64,000 bases of DNA from Dechloromonas sp. A34 (GTDB taxonomy: Bacteria > Pseudomonadota > Gammaproteobacteria > Burkholderiales > Rhodocyclaceae). The notes under the pieces were generated by a model. That model searched no databases. It saw only the letters and a program-made list of their open reading frames with translations, and was not told where the DNA came from. The stretch is from NCBI RefSeq assembly GCF_026261605.1, contig NZ_CP102486.1:2418001-2482000 (forward strand), read 5' to 3'. A program made the position numbers and the translations under genes. Shown here piece by piece: positions 18,776 to 27,544 of the stretch. Each line of letters starts with the position of its first letter. Position 1 is the first letter of the stretch.

Positions 18776-20110
18776 TCAGTGGGCACCCTTGCCGGTCAGC
18801 ACGACACCCACTGTGTCAAACAGGACAAGAATGTCGAGAAAAAGCGAGTGGTTCTTGACATAGTACAAGTCATACTGGAGCTTTTCGGCAGAATCCTCGA
18901 CCGTCGCCCCATAGTGGTAGCGAACCTGAGCCCAACCGGTAACGCCCGGTTTGACGCTGTGGCGTACTGCATAGAAAGGAATTTCTTTGGTCAGTTGGTC
19001 GACAAAGAAAGGACGCTCGGGGCGGGGGCCAACCAGACTCATGTCACCTTTGAGGACGCTGAAAAGCTGGGGCAGTTCATCAATCCGAAGTTTGCGAATG
19101 ATTTTGCCGACCTTGGTGACCCGATCGTCCTGGGCTGCCGCCCAGATCGGCTTGCCATCTTTCTCTGCATCGCGGCGCATGCTGCGGAACTTGATGACAT
19201 TGAACAGACGACCGTTGAGGCCGACACGTTCTTGACGATAGAGAATGGGGAAACCGTTTTCGACCACAATGGCGACCGCGGCCACTGCCATTACCGGTAA
19301 GGCGAGCAGAATCAGGATCAAGGCACAAACGACGTCGAAAATACGCTTGACGAGGGTGCGCATAGTTCCTTGGCGGAAACCGTCGCCGAAAATAAGCCAG
19401 CCGGCGTAGAGCGATTCCAAGCGAATCTGGCCAAGGGTTTGTTCGAAATGGCTAGCCAGATCCAGAACGCGAATGCCCTGCAATTTGCAGTCAAGCAGTT
19501 CGCGTAGCGGCATCGACCCTCCTCGGCGTTCGGTCAGGGCAACCACGATTTCGTCGGCCTTCATCGTGATGGCGGTATCGGTCAGGGAGTGGTTTCGGGA
19601 AAGGACCATGTTGTCGGGCACAGCGATTTCTTCTTCGTTCGGGCTGGGGAAAAACCCGAGGATTTCCGCTGAAGGGTCTGATTTGTTGAGAGCACGCTTG
19701 ACGCCCAGTGCTCGAGCCCCTGTTCCAAAAACTAGGATTCTCCGGGTCAGTATGTTGGTTGTAGTGGCGTGGGTGGCGCTAACACGGGTGACCAGCATGC
19801 CGAACACTGCTGACATGGCGGATAGTTGGAGAAATTCCTGGTTGACCCCGGTCAGTGGAAGGAGGGCGAAAATGCCATAGGCCACGGGGACCGCAAGGTA
19901 GAGTGAGAGAACGGCCCGCGCCCGGCTTTCCATGACACTTCGGCTATTGAAACGCTGATAAAAACCCAGCCAAGAGTTGATGACCAGCATGGCCACTCCG
20001 AGCAGGAGGCCGAAGATCAGGACTTGACGGTGATTGATCGGAAGGCCGTTGTGAATCCACATCATGGCGATGACGATTCCGACAATGACGAAGGAAAAGT
20101 CGAATAGCAT
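18776..20110 (-). CDS. XrtA/PEP-CTERM system priming sugar transferase (EpsB-like), cut off from its start by an IS
   Basis: The readable frame from ATG 20110 gives 444 residues: membrane helices at the N-terminus, a CoA-binding-like Rossmann region (VFGTGARAL), then the bacterial sugar transferase domain (the KRIFD helix, YRQERVG, KFRSMR, RIDELPQ, GPRPERP). It starts polymer synthesis by putting a sugar phosphate onto undecaprenyl phosphate. The frame continues in sense upstream to 20155 (IRLFNHW...), where an IS3 element begins. The native ATG is at 21477-21479 beyond the IS, giving 460 residues when restored. No start codon inside the IS end is in frame, so any product now starts at ATG 20110, missing 16 residues. 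Confidence 0.9.
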   Translation of the reverse strand: MLFDFSFVIVGIVIAMMWIHNGLPINHRQVLIFGLLLGVAMLVINSWLGFYQRFNSRSVMESRARAVLSLYLAVPVAYGIFALLPLTGVNQEFLQLSAMSAVFGMLVTRVSATHATTTNILTRRILVFGTGARALGVKRALNKSDPSAEILGFFPSPNEEEIAVPDNMVLSRNHSLTDTAITMKADEIVVALTERRGGSMPLRELLDCKLQGIRVLDLASHFEQTLGQIRLESLYAGWLIFGDGFRQGTMRTLVKRIFDVVCALILILLALPVMAVAAVAIVVENGFPILYRQERVGLNGRLFNVIKFRSMRRDAEKDGKPIWAAAQDDRVTKVGKIIRKLRIDELPQLFSVLKGDMSLVGPRPERPFFVDQLTKEIPFYAVRHSVKPGVTGWAQVRYHYGATVEDSAEKLQYDLYYVKNHSLFLDILVLFDTVGVVLTGKGAH

Positions 20111-20155
20111 CTGAGCTAGTGAGCGCCAGCGTAACCAATGATTGAATAGCCTGAT

Positions 20156-20181
20156 TGAATCGCCCCGGTTTCCGTGGAGGC
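20156..20181. repeat. IS3 terminal inverted repeat, OrfB-side end
   Basis: 26 bases starting TGAATCGCCCCGG. They match the reverse complement of 21448-21473 except at three positions in the middle. The outer 3 bases of host DNA are GAT. Confidence 0.92.
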
Positions 20182-20194
20182 CGGTTGGTTTAAG

Positions 20195-21139
20195 TCAGGC
20201 CACGATGGCGGCCTGATCGGCGAGTTGCCTGTAGTAGTTTGCCTCAGCTTCTGCGGGGGGGATATAGCCAATCGGTTCAAGCAGCCTGTGGTGGTTAAAC
20301 CAAGACACCCATTCCAGAGTTGCCAGCTCCACGGATTCCCTGGTTTTCCAAGGGGCGCGCCGGTGGATCATCTCCGCCTTGTACAAGCCATTAATCGTCT
20401 CGGCTAGCGCGTTGTCGTAGCTGTCGCCCTTGCTGCCGACTGATGGCTCAATCCCGGCTTCGGCCAGTCGCTCGCTGTAGCGGATCGAGACGTACTGCGA
20501 GCCCCTGTCCGAGTGGTGGATCAAGGCCTCGTCGGGACTCGGCTGACGGGCGTACAGCGCCTGTTCCAGCGCATCGAGCACGAAGTCCGTATGCATGGAA
20601 CTGCTCACTCGCCAACCCACGATACGGCGGGCAAAAACGTCGATGACAAAAGCCACATATAACCAGCCTTGCCAGGTCGAGACATAGGTGAAGTCCGAGA
20701 CCCACAACTGATTGGGACGGTCGGCCTTGAACTGTCGATTGACCCGATCCAGCGGGCAAGCCGCTTTGCTGTCGCTGATCGTGGTGCGCACCACCTTGCC
20801 GCGCATGACTCCGCGCAAACCTTGACGCCGCATGAGTCGCTCGACCGTACAACGGGCCACCGCGATGCCTTCGCGGTTCAGTTGCCGCCAGACCTTGTCG
20901 GCACCATAGACCTGCAGGTTGGCCTGCCAGACGCGCTTGATCTCGGGCACTAACACCTCGTCACGCCGCACTCTCTGACTGCGCTGTTCAGGATTGCGCC
21001 GCCGAGCGACATGACGCCGGTAGCCCGACGGGGCAATCTGCAATTGCCTGCAGATCGGCTCGACCCCGAAGGCAGCACGATGCTCGTCGACGAAAGACCT
21101 CAAGACTTGAATCGGCGGTCGAGCTCCGCCTGGGCGAAA
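20195..21139 (-). CDS. IS3-family transposase OrfB (DDE integrase domain)
   Basis: The integrase part carries the HTH_21-like region ([11 protein letters not shown]) and an rve core with catalytic acids in [17 protein letters not shown] and [15 protein letters not shown] (D, D, E). It has no start of its own near the overlap and is expected to be made as an OrfAB fusion by -1 frameshifting. A run of five T (plus-strand A run 21137-21141) lies in the overlap, but I could not pin down the exact slip site. The upper boundary given is where the fusion would enter this frame. Confidence 0.88.
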   Translation of the reverse strand, partial: FRPGGARPPIQVLRSFVDEHRAAFGVEPICRQLQIAPSGYRRHVARRRNPEQRSQRVRRDEVLVPEIKRVWQANLQVYGADKVWRQLNREGIAVARCTVERLMRRQGLRGVMRGKVVRTTISDSKAACPLDRVNRQFKADRPNQLWVSDFTYVSTWQGWLYVAFVIDVFARRIVGWRVSSSMHTDFVLDALEQALYARQPSPDEALIHHSDRGSQYVSIRYSERLAEAGIEPSVGSKGDSYDNALAETINGLYKAEMIHRRAPWKTRESVELATLEWVSWFNHHRLLEPIGYIPPAEAEANYYRQLADQAAIVA

Positions 21140-21423
21140 AACGCGCTGGCAAGCTTGAGGATCTCGTTGGCTTTGCGCAGCTCTTTGACCTCGCGCTCCA
21201 GTTCCTTGACACGCTTCTGGTCCGCCGTGGTCGGCCCTTCGCGCTGGCCGGCATCTCGTTCGTGCTGACGCACCCAGGTCAGCAGCGTCTGCGGCGTGCA
21301 ACCGATCTTGACCGCAATGGATTCAACGGCTGACCACAGCGACGGATGATCGGCACGGCTTTCGGCAACCATGCGCACGGCGCGCTCACGAAATTCGGGG
21401 GAGAACTTAACTGACTTCTTCAT
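21100..21423 (-). CDS. IS3-family transposase OrfA (HTH)
   Basis: 107 residues: an N-terminal helix-turn-helix of the transposase_8 type ([14 protein letters not shown], then [15 protein letters not shown]) followed by a leucine-zipper-like coiled coil ([19 protein letters not shown]). It binds the terminal repeats and supplies the DNA-binding part of the OrfAB fusion. It overlaps OrfB in the -1 frame. Confidence 0.92.
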   Translation of the reverse strand: MKKSVKFSPEFRERAVRMVAESRADHPSLWSAVESIAVKIGCTPQTLLTWVRQHERDAGQREGPTTADQKRVKELEREVKELRKANEILKLASAFFAQAELDRRFKS

Positions 21424-21447
21424 GGCTCTATCTTCTCAAGAGTTAGA

Positions 21448-21473
21448 GCCTCCACCAAACCCGGGGCGATTCA
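21448..21473. repeat. IS3 terminal inverted repeat, OrfA-side end
   Basis: The right-hand partner of 20156-20181. It lies 24 bases upstream of the OrfA start and so probably carries the transposase promoter. It is directly followed by the GAT target copy and the stranded ATG of the host gene. Confidence 0.92.
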
Positions 21474-21476
21474 GAT

Positions 21477-21492
21477 CATGATCAGTCCCCGT
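21477..21492 (-). other. Stranded start codon and ribosome site of the priming sugar transferase
   Basis: On the minus strand this reads GGACGGGGACTGATCATG up to the IS target copy. Removing the IS and one GAT copy joins ATG directly to ATC AGG CTA TTC, giving the N-terminus MIRLFNHW that continues into the transferase at 20155. This locates the native start of the gene at 21479. Confidence 0.87.
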
Positions 21493-21736
21493 CCTTAAGC
21501 TGTGCCACGCAAAATATCAAAGAGTCGGGCTGTGCAGGAATTACCTGCAAACATACCTTTGTTGCATCTCGCCAATCACCATTCGCCTGTTGGCCAATGA
21601 TGAGCATTTGCGACTGATTGTAAGAGCGGCGTGTCATGATGCCTGTGCAGTATTTCACGGAGGCTACGATTTCTTAATATTGTTTGCTGTGATATTGCGA
21701 TCAACAAATTTGCGCTTAATTGTTTTAATTAAATCA

Positions 21737-21757
21737 ATTGCTTATTGAATAAGCAAT
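21737..21757. promoter_or_regulatory. Palindrome with 10-base arms, operator-like
   Basis: The arms ATTGCTTATT and AATAAGCAAT are perfectly complementary around one central G. There is no T-run after it and it is AT-rich, so it looks more like a dimeric regulator site than a terminator. It lies 281 bases upstream of the acyltransferase start. Confidence 0.5.
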
Positions 21758-21825
21758 GAGTGCCAAAAGCTATAAAATCATCTATTTTGATAAATTACGC
21801 AATCTAGACCACAGTCAGCAATTGA

Positions 21826-21838
21826 GGCGCATTGCGCC
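21826..21838. promoter_or_regulatory. GC-rich palindrome, possible operator
   Basis: GGCGCA and TGCGCC arms around one T. It lies 70 bases downstream of the AT-rich palindrome and upstream of the acyltransferase start at 22022. It has no poly-T tail, so a regulator site is more likely than a terminator. Confidence 0.4.
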
Positions 21839-22021
21839 ATTCCTCATTAGCTTTGAGGGGCAACGAGTGTATACCTTGATTCTTAAAAAAGCTTTATCAC
21901 GAAAGTTATAGTTTTATCTGGCTTGATTCGATTAGATCCGCACGGGTTGATTTGGTCGGGGGTGGTGTATAACTGTAGATATCCAAACAACATCGGTATC
22001 GAGCGTGCGGAGGTTATTTCG

Positions 22022-23332
22022 ATGAAAATCAGTTCGATCAGGGTGTTGAGAAAGTTCCTGCATCAGACTATGCGTCGGGTGATCGCTGCTTTGCCGCGTG
22101 AGGCGCGTTTTGCAGTCTATCGTTCGTTTGTTGATTGCGACCCTGCCCCCAGTGATCGCTTGGTTCTGAAGATCGCCGATAGTCGAGAGGAGTTGGAGGC
22201 CTGCTTCTCCTTGCTTCACGATGCCTATGTCGATAGCGGCTTCATGCAGCCCGATCCCTCGGGAATGCGTGTCACGATTTATCATGCATTGCCGACGACG
22301 ACTACGCTCTGCGCTATTTGGGACGGCGAGGTGGTCGGAACCATCTCCTTGATTCGAGAGAGTGCTTTCGGATTTCCTTTGCAGAAGATTTTTGATCTGA
22401 GCGCGGTGCGGCAGAAGGGTGGGAACCTGGCGGAGGTGTCAGCGCTGGCTGTGCATCCCAAGTTCCGCAAGACCGGCGGTGCCATCCTCTTTCCGCTGAT
22501 GAAATTCATGTATGAGTATGCGACCGAATATTTCGACACGCGCCATTTGCTGATTGCGGTCAATCCGAATCGCATCGAAATGTATGAATCGCTCCTTTTC
22601 TTTGGGCGACTGACGGCCAATGTGGTCGAGAACTACGATTTTGCGAATGGTGCGCCAGCGGTCGGGGCGGCGCTTGACCTCTATCAGGCGCCGGGCGTCA
22701 TGGCTCACGCCTACGCCAACAAGCCACCACGCAAGAATCTGCTCGCTTACTTTACCGAAATCCGTCTGCCGAACATCAAGCTGCCTAACCGGCGGTATTT
22801 CACGACCAACGATCCTGTCTTAACGCCGGAGCTGATCGACTATTTCTTCAATCAGCGCACCCCTGGCTTTGCCAGTCTCGATCTGCGCAAACAGGCGCTG
22901 CTCCATTCGATCTACGACCTGCCGGCCTATCGTTCGGTATTGCCCGACCAGCCTTCACAACAAGGAGGGGTCCAGTTACGGCAACATCAACGTTTCTCCG
23001 TCAAATGTCCGGGACGGTTGCGGGTCGATGCCGTGGGGGCCTCTTCTGCCGAGTTCGAAGTCCAGGTCATCGAGGTTTCTGAATTTGGCTTCCAGGCTTA
23101 CGCCAAGGTCGAGTTGCCGCTCAATATCTGGAGTCTGGCGACGGTCTACCTCGGCAAAGCCGAAATGTCAGTCATAAAGGCACTCGCAGTGCGCGACAAG
23201 GCAAACGGCTTTAACGGCTTTTATGGTTTTCGCGTCGGCGAGCCCGACCTGATCTGGAAAAAATTCGTCAATGCGCTGAACCAAGGGCGTACGCACGAAG
23301 ATCTGGAACATGCAACCATGTTTCTGGCGTAG
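22022..23332 (+). CDS. PEP-CTERM/exosortase-associated FeeM-like N-acyltransferase with C-terminal PilZ domain
   Basis: 436 residues from ATG 22022, which has GGAGG 8 bases upstream; the longer frame to 21923 has no such site. Residues ~45-240 look like the N-acyl amino acid synthase (FeeM/autoinducer synthase, GNAT-like) fold seen in the exosortase-associated acyltransferase family, with an AEVSALAVHPKFR core. Residues ~318-420 look like PilZ: RQHQR at 320-324 fits RxxxR and EVSEFG at 351-356 fits the second c-di-GMP box, with Glu in place of the usual Asp/Asn. This suggests acyl transfer from the nearby acyl carrier protein to an amine, tuned by c-di-GMP. Confidence 0.85.
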   Translation: MKISSIRVLRKFLHQTMRRVIAALPREARFAVYRSFVDCDPAPSDRLVLKIADSREELEACFSLLHDAYVDSGFMQPDPSGMRVTIYHALPTTTTLCAIWDGEVVGTISLIRESAFGFPLQKIFDLSAVRQKGGNLAEVSALAVHPKFRKTGGAILFPLMKFMYEYATEYFDTRHLLIAVNPNRIEMYESLLFFGRLTANVVENYDFANGAPAVGAALDLYQAPGVMAHAYANKPPRKNLLAYFTEIRLPNIKLPNRRYFTTNDPVLTPELIDYFFNQRTPGFASLDLRKQALLHSIYDLPAYRSVLPDQPSQQGGVQLRQHQRFSVKCPGRLRVDAVGASSAEFEVQVIEVSEFGFQAYAKVELPLNIWSLATVYLGKAEMSVIKALAVRDKANGFNGFYGFRVGEPDLIWKKFVNALNQGRTHEDLEHATMFLA

Positions 23333-23342
23333 TCGCGCCGAT

Positions 23343-24587
23343 CTAGACCAGCACCTCGGCGACTTCGGGATGTCCCAAAAAGCCCTGCGGGCTGGCGCTG
23401 GCACCGTATGCGCCTGACTGGAAAATAACCACCAGATCGCCGGGACCGGCTACTGGAAGTTCCATGCGGTCCGCCAGAAGGTCGAGCGGCGTACACAACG
23501 GGCCGACGACGGTGGCAATCTCCGTGTTTCCGGCATTCATGCGATTTCCGATGGCTACCGGATAATTCTTGCGGATTACCTGACCGAAGTTTCCCGATGC
23601 TGAAAGGTGGTGATTCAAGCCGCCATCGACCACCAGAAAGATCTGGCCGCGCGAAACCTTGCGGTCAAGGACCTGGCTGACGTAAATCCCTGCCTCGCCG
23701 ACCAGATAGCGGCCCAGTTCAATGACCAAGTCGGCGGCGGGCATGTCGATCGCAGCGCGGGCGGCCAACTGCCGCAAGTTGTCGCCGACAGACGCCAGAT
23801 CAAGATGCTGCTCGCCCGGAAAATAGGGAATACCGAAGCCGCCGCCCAAATTGAGAAAACGGACGGGCGATGGTGCGTGGGTCGACAGCCGCAGCGCGAG
23901 CTCGTAAGATTTTTGCTGCGCTTCACAGATCGACTCGGCTTTCAGGTTTTGCGACCCAGCGAACAAGTGAAATCCCTCGAACTGCAATCCAGCGGAGCCG
24001 ATTGCCGCCAGTAGTTCCGGCACTTGCTCGGCGTCGACCCCGAACTGCTTGGGCCCGCCGCCCATCTTCATGCCGGAGCCCTTCAGCTCGAAGTCGGGAT
24101 TGACCCGGACTGCCACGCGCGCCGGCAGTTGCAGTGCGGCAGAGATGGCAGCGAGTTCCCCGACTTCGCGGAAGGACTCCAGGTTGATCAGGACGCCGGC
24201 TGCCACGGCCTGCCGCAGTTCGACCTGGCGCTTGCCGGGGCCGGCGAAGCTGATCTCATGCGGGTCGGTTCCGGCGTCGAGGGCGACCTTCAATTCGCCT
24301 GCGGAAGCAACGTCAATCCCGTCGACCAGACCGGCCATGAAAGCGACCACCGTCGGCATGGGGTTGGCCTTCATGGCGTAATGCAGCTTGATCGACGGAG
24401 GCAGCGCGGCACGCAGGTCGGCCACCCGTTTGGCGAGCAGCTTTCGGTCGTAGGCATAGAACGGGGTCTGGCCGACGCGGGCGGCAAGGCGTTGAAGCGG
24501 GATGTCACCGATCAGAAGTTGGCCATCGGCGACGGCAAACTGCAGCATCGGGGCATGGACGGGGAGGGGGCGTGGCACGGTGGTCAT
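23343..24587 (-). CDS. PLP-dependent decarboxylase, exosortase A system-associated
   Basis: 414 residues from ATG 24587 (GGAAG 8 bases upstream; the longer TTG frame is less likely). Alanine racemase-like fold type III: K73 in HYAMKANP binds PLP, a GGGFGIPYF motif binds the phosphate, and GPLCTPLD sits in the C-terminal barrel. The family is related to diaminopimelate/ornithine decarboxylases (LysA-like). It probably makes an amine or diamine from an amino acid for the acyl-transfer chemistry next door. It lies 30 bases after the acyl-CoA ligase gene, in one operon. Confidence 0.93.
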   Translation of the reverse strand: MTTVPRPLPVHAPMLQFAVADGQLLIGDIPLQRLAARVGQTPFYAYDRKLLAKRVADLRAALPPSIKLHYAMKANPMPTVVAFMAGLVDGIDVASAGELKVALDAGTDPHEISFAGPGKRQVELRQAVAAGVLINLESFREVGELAAISAALQLPARVAVRVNPDFELKGSGMKMGGGPKQFGVDAEQVPELLAAIGSAGLQFEGFHLFAGSQNLKAESICEAQQKSYELALRLSTHAPSPVRFLNLGGGFGIPYFPGEQHLDLASVGDNLRQLAARAAIDMPAADLVIELGRYLVGEAGIYVSQVLDRKVSRGQIFLVVDGGLNHHLSASGNFGQVIRKNYPVAIGNRMNAGNTEIATVVGPLCTPLDLLADRMELPVAGPGDLVVIFQSGAYGASASPQGFLGHPEVAEVLV

Positions 24588-24617
24588 TGCTCGGACTTCC
24601 TGTTCTGACAAACCGGA

Positions 24618-26219
24618 TTAGCCGGCATGTTTTTCGACCCACTCAGTCGACAGCGTCTTGCGGTCGATCTTTCCATTCGGATTACGCGGCAGCGGGCCAT
24701 TGCGGACCTCAATGCCGGCGGGGACCATGTAGGCCGGCATTCGCACCCGGCATTCGGCGAGAAGGGCGGCGACATCAAGATCGCCGTCGGCCGGCGGGGT
24801 GGCGATGATTTGGATGGCCTGGCCGAGCCGGTCATCATCGACGCCGAAGGCGACGCATTCGCCAACCAGCCGGGTGGCATAGAGGATTTCCTCGACTTCT
24901 GTCGGACTTACCCGGTAGCCGGAGGTCTTCATCATTTCGTCGCGGCGGCCAATGAAATAGAGGAAGCCTTCCTCATCCATGCGCACCGTGTCGCCCGAAA
25001 AAACGGCAATTTCCGGCAGCACCAACCCTGCCTCGCGGCCTGGTGCATGTACTGGCAAAGCTTTGTAGCGCTCGGCCGTTTTTTCCGGATCGTTCCAGTA
25101 ACCCATGCCGACCAGCGCGCCACGGTGCACCAGTTCGCCCGGCTCGTGCGGCGCACAGGGGGAACCATCCTCGCGCAATACGAGGATTTCGGCATTGGGG
25201 ATGGCCTTGCCGATCGAGTCCGGTCTACGGTCAACTTCTTCCGGTGGCAGGAATGTCGAGCGGAACGCCTCGGTCAGCCCGTACATCAGGAAAGGCTTGG
25301 TCTTGGGTAGGTGCCGGCGTAAGGCGTCCAGCGTCTCGCGGGGCATGCGGCCGCCGGTGTTGGCGAAGTAGCGCAGGTGTTCGGTGATCGATTCAGGCCA
25401 GGCGAGTTGCGTCAGCTGGATGTAAAGCGGTGGCACGGCGGTCAGCCCGGTGACCTTCTCCCGTTCGATAGCTTTGATCACATCGCGCGGCAGCAGGTAA
25501 TTGAGCAGCACGACCCGCGCACCGACATGAAAGGCGGTGGTCAGCTGGCTGAAGCCGGCGTCGAAGGAAAGCGGCAGGGCGGCTAAAAGGGTGTCGTCGG
25601 CACGATTCTCCAGGTAGCTGGCCACACTCTTGGCTCCGGCCACCATATTGCGGTGCGAAAGCACGACGCCCTTTGGTTTTCCCGTGCTGCCGGAAGTGTA
25701 AAGAATCCCGACAACATCGGTGTCGATCACCCGATGGCCGGCGGCTGGCGAAGCATCTAGCAGCTCGCTCCAACGACAGATGTTCTGGCAACCGAATGTT
25801 GGTAACGAGTCGGTTGCGTCGGTGATAACTACGATATTTCGCAGGTCATGGCATTCCGGCAGCGTCTTCTGCAGCAACGCCAGACGCTCGGGCGAGGTTA
25901 CCAGTGTCCGGACATTACAATCGCGCAGGATATAACCGACTTGCTCTGGCTTCAAAAGCGGGTTCAGCGGTACGAAAACGCCACCAGCAGCCGGCGTTCC
26001 AAAGCTGGCAATCACCGTCTCGAAGCGCTTTTCCAGATAGATGGCAACGCGCTCGCCACGCTGGAGGCCGAGGCCAAGCAGTCCACCGGCAAAGCGGGTT
26101 ACGGATTCTTGTAACTTGCCATAGCTTAGATGCGCTTTGCCGTAAGAAATAGCCAAGGCATCCGGAGTGCGCGATGCCGATTTGGCGATTAGTTCGTGCA
26201 GAAGGAAGGATTCGGACAT
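24618..26219 (-). CDS. Acyl-CoA ligase (AMP-forming), exosortase A system-associated
   Basis: 533 residues of the ANL superfamily: P-loop YTSGSTGKPKG at 174-184, YGLTEAF, the SGDTVR/GRRDEMMK hinge and catalytic Lys in NGKIDRK near the C-terminus. It activates a carboxylic acid as its AMP ester and probably loads it onto the acyl carrier protein encoded divergently 245 bases away. Length and neighbours match the exosortase A ligase family. Confidence 0.94.
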   Translation of the reverse strand: MSESFLLHELIAKSASRTPDALAISYGKAHLSYGKLQESVTRFAGGLLGLGLQRGERVAIYLEKRFETVIASFGTPAAGGVFVPLNPLLKPEQVGYILRDCNVRTLVTSPERLALLQKTLPECHDLRNIVVITDATDSLPTFGCQNICRWSELLDASPAAGHRVIDTDVVGILYTSGSTGKPKGVVLSHRNMVAGAKSVASYLENRADDTLLAALPLSFDAGFSQLTTAFHVGARVVLLNYLLPRDVIKAIEREKVTGLTAVPPLYIQLTQLAWPESITEHLRYFANTGGRMPRETLDALRRHLPKTKPFLMYGLTEAFRSTFLPPEEVDRRPDSIGKAIPNAEILVLREDGSPCAPHEPGELVHRGALVGMGYWNDPEKTAERYKALPVHAPGREAGLVLPEIAVFSGDTVRMDEEGFLYFIGRRDEMMKTSGYRVSPTEVEEILYATRLVGECVAFGVDDDRLGQAIQIIATPPADGDLDVAALLAECRVRMPAYMVPAGIEVRNGPLPRNPNGKIDRKTLSTEWVEKHAG

Positions 26220-26423
26220 GGGGCAGGTGGCTTGGTTTGTGATGGTTATGTCGCTCGAGAGAACTTGCCCTCGATCTGAGCAACAAATTCACCAGGCGTT
26301 ATCGGGGTTTCTCGAAGCGAGGAACGCCAAGATCATACATCACGCCCTATCGACAATGTATTATCGAGTAGGTCGGAATATGACACTGTGGCTTATCTCA
26401 CAGGCAAAACCGCATTCTGCCCC

Positions 26424-26429
26424 TATAAT
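26424..26429 (+). promoter_or_regulatory. -10 box TATAAT for the acyl carrier protein operon
   Basis: A perfect TATAAT 35 bases upstream of the acyl carrier protein start, with GGAG (26455-26458) between. No good -35 box is seen at 16-18 bases, so an activator may be needed. The 245-base gap 26220-26464 is shared with the divergent acyl-CoA ligase operon. Confidence 0.5.
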
Positions 26430-26464
26430 GCGACCTTTGAAATCCGATGTCGCTGGAGTAAGGC

Positions 26465-26716
26465 TTGAATACCGAAAAAGAAGTGCTGTCCTTGCTGGAC
26501 GAAATCCTCAGTCTGAATGGGCGATCTGCTGAATTCACCCCAAGCACCCCCCTACTCGGTGCCATTCCCGAGTTGGATTCGATGGCCGTTGTTGCCTTGA
26601 TTACCGGTTTTGAAGAGCGGTTTGGCTTTACGGTTGATGATGACGAAATCGAAGGTAGTACGTTTGCAACTGTCGGCTCCCTCGTAGAGTTCGTCGAAGG
26701 CAAGCTGGCCGCTTGA
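26465..26716 (+). CDS. Acyl carrier protein, exosortase A system-associated
   Basis: 83 residues starting at TTG 26465, with GGAG 6 bases upstream; no ATG is available. A four-helix carrier fold is suggested, with the phosphopantetheine serine S39 in the ELDSMAV motif (DSM in place of the usual DSL). It should carry an acyl group loaded by the divergent acyl-CoA ligase and hand it to the FeeM-like acyltransferase or the NRPS. The next gene begins 21 bases downstream. Confidence 0.93.
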   Translation: MNTEKEVLSLLDEILSLNGRSAEFTPSTPLLGAIPELDSMAVVALITGFEERFGFTVDDDEIEGSTFATVGSLVEFVEGKLAA

Positions 26717-26737
26717 GTCTTAGTTCTGGAAATCAAC

Positions 26738-27544
26738 ATGCGGCCCTTCTTTCTTCCCGGCGAAGGGGGGCAGCGATTTTGCCTCTTCCACGCACCTCAG
26801 ACGCAGCCCCGCGGTGCAGTGATTTATCTGCATCCGTTTGCGGAGGAAATGAACAAATCTCGCCGCATGGCCGCCTTGCAAGCGAGGGCAATGGCCGAAG
26901 CTGGTTATGCCGTGCTGCAGATCGATCTGCTCGGTTGTGGCGACAGCGCCGGAGATTTCTCGGACGCCACTTGGCAAGCGTGGCAATCTGATGTTCTACT
27001 TGCGTATCGCTGGCTTCGCACACAAACCCAGGCGCCATTGACACTTTGGGGCTTGCGGGCCGGTTGTCTTGTCGCTGCCAGCGTGGCCAGCCAATTACCC
27101 GAGGCGGTCAGTTTTATCTTCTGGCACCCGGTCATTTCCGGCAAGCAGCACTGGCAACAGTTCATGCGCTTGAAAATGGCTGGCGAGCTGGCTTCCGGGA
27201 ATGCAAAAGGCGTAACCGAACAACTCCGAAATCAACTTGCCGCCGGCCAGGCTGTCGAAATCGCTGGCTACTCGGTTTCTCCCAGTCTTGCCGAGGGCTT
27301 GGCGAGTGCGATCCTGCAAGCACCAATCGAACATGTCGGAAAGCTGAGCTGGTTCGAACTATCGGTGAAGGACGATACGGAGCTCACCCCGGTCTCGCAA
27401 AAGCGCATCGGACAATGGCAAGACGCCGGCTTTGAGGTCTATTCTTCAGTTGTTCGCGGACCTGCTTTCTGGCAGACCACCGAGGTCGAGGAGGCACAGG
27501 AACTCATCAAGGCGACACTTGCTGTGCTCAAGGATCGTGAATGA
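26738..27544 (+). CDS. Hydrolase 2, exosortase A system-associated (alpha/beta hydrolase, atypical nucleophile)
   Basis: 268 residues with an alpha/beta hydrolase layout: a HPFAEEMNKSRR segment after the first strand, DLLGCGDSAG, and a nucleophile elbow reading GLRAG at 105-109. The position normally held by Ser is Arg107, so classical hydrolysis is doubtful and a binding or transfer role is possible. Its stop overlaps the start of hydrolase 1 by four bases. It belongs to the conserved exosortase A set with the acyl carrier protein. Confidence 0.9.
   Translation: MRPFFLPGEGGQRFCLFHAPQTQPRGAVIYLHPFAEEMNKSRRMAALQARAMAEAGYAVLQIDLLGCGDSAGDFSDATWQAWQSDVLLAYRWLRTQTQAPLTLWGLRAGCLVAASVASQLPEAVSFIFWHPVISGKQHWQQFMRLKMAGELASGNAKGVTEQLRNQLAAGQAVEIAGYSVSPSLAEGLASAILQAPIEHVGKLSWFELSVKDDTELTPVSQKRIGQWQDAGFEVYSSVVRGPAFWQTTEVEEAQELIKATLAVLKDRE

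Larger units (their letters stand above)
20156..21473 (-). mobile_element. IS3-family insertion sequence, 1318 bp, complete
   Basis: The ends are 26-base inverted repeats beginning TGAATCGCCCCGG and matching at 23 of 26 positions. Each side is flanked by GAT (20153-20155 and 21474-21476), a 3-base target duplication usual for IS3 elements. Two overlapping frames encode OrfA (HTH) and OrfB (DDE integrase). Everything expected for an active element is intact, so the insertion looks recent. It inserted after the first codon of the priming transferase gene and lies in the same orientation as the interrupted gene. Confidence 0.96.
21480..22021. other. Divergent intergenic region without genes
   Basis: About 540 bases between the native start of the priming transferase (minus) and the acyltransferase (plus). 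No convincing reading frame is present. The stretch 21660-21800 is very AT-rich. It holds two palindromes (separate entries) and a weak stem CCTCA...TGAGG near 21842-21859. This must contain the promoters of the prs operon and of the acyltransferase. I see no sigma-54 site with both boxes intact. Confidence 0.6.

Noticed and set aside
21495..21515. Minus-strand TGGCAC before the native start of the priming transferase as a sigma-54 promoter
   Set aside because: The -24 half is perfect but the -12 half reads AAGGA instead of TTGCA, and the start codon would follow too closely.
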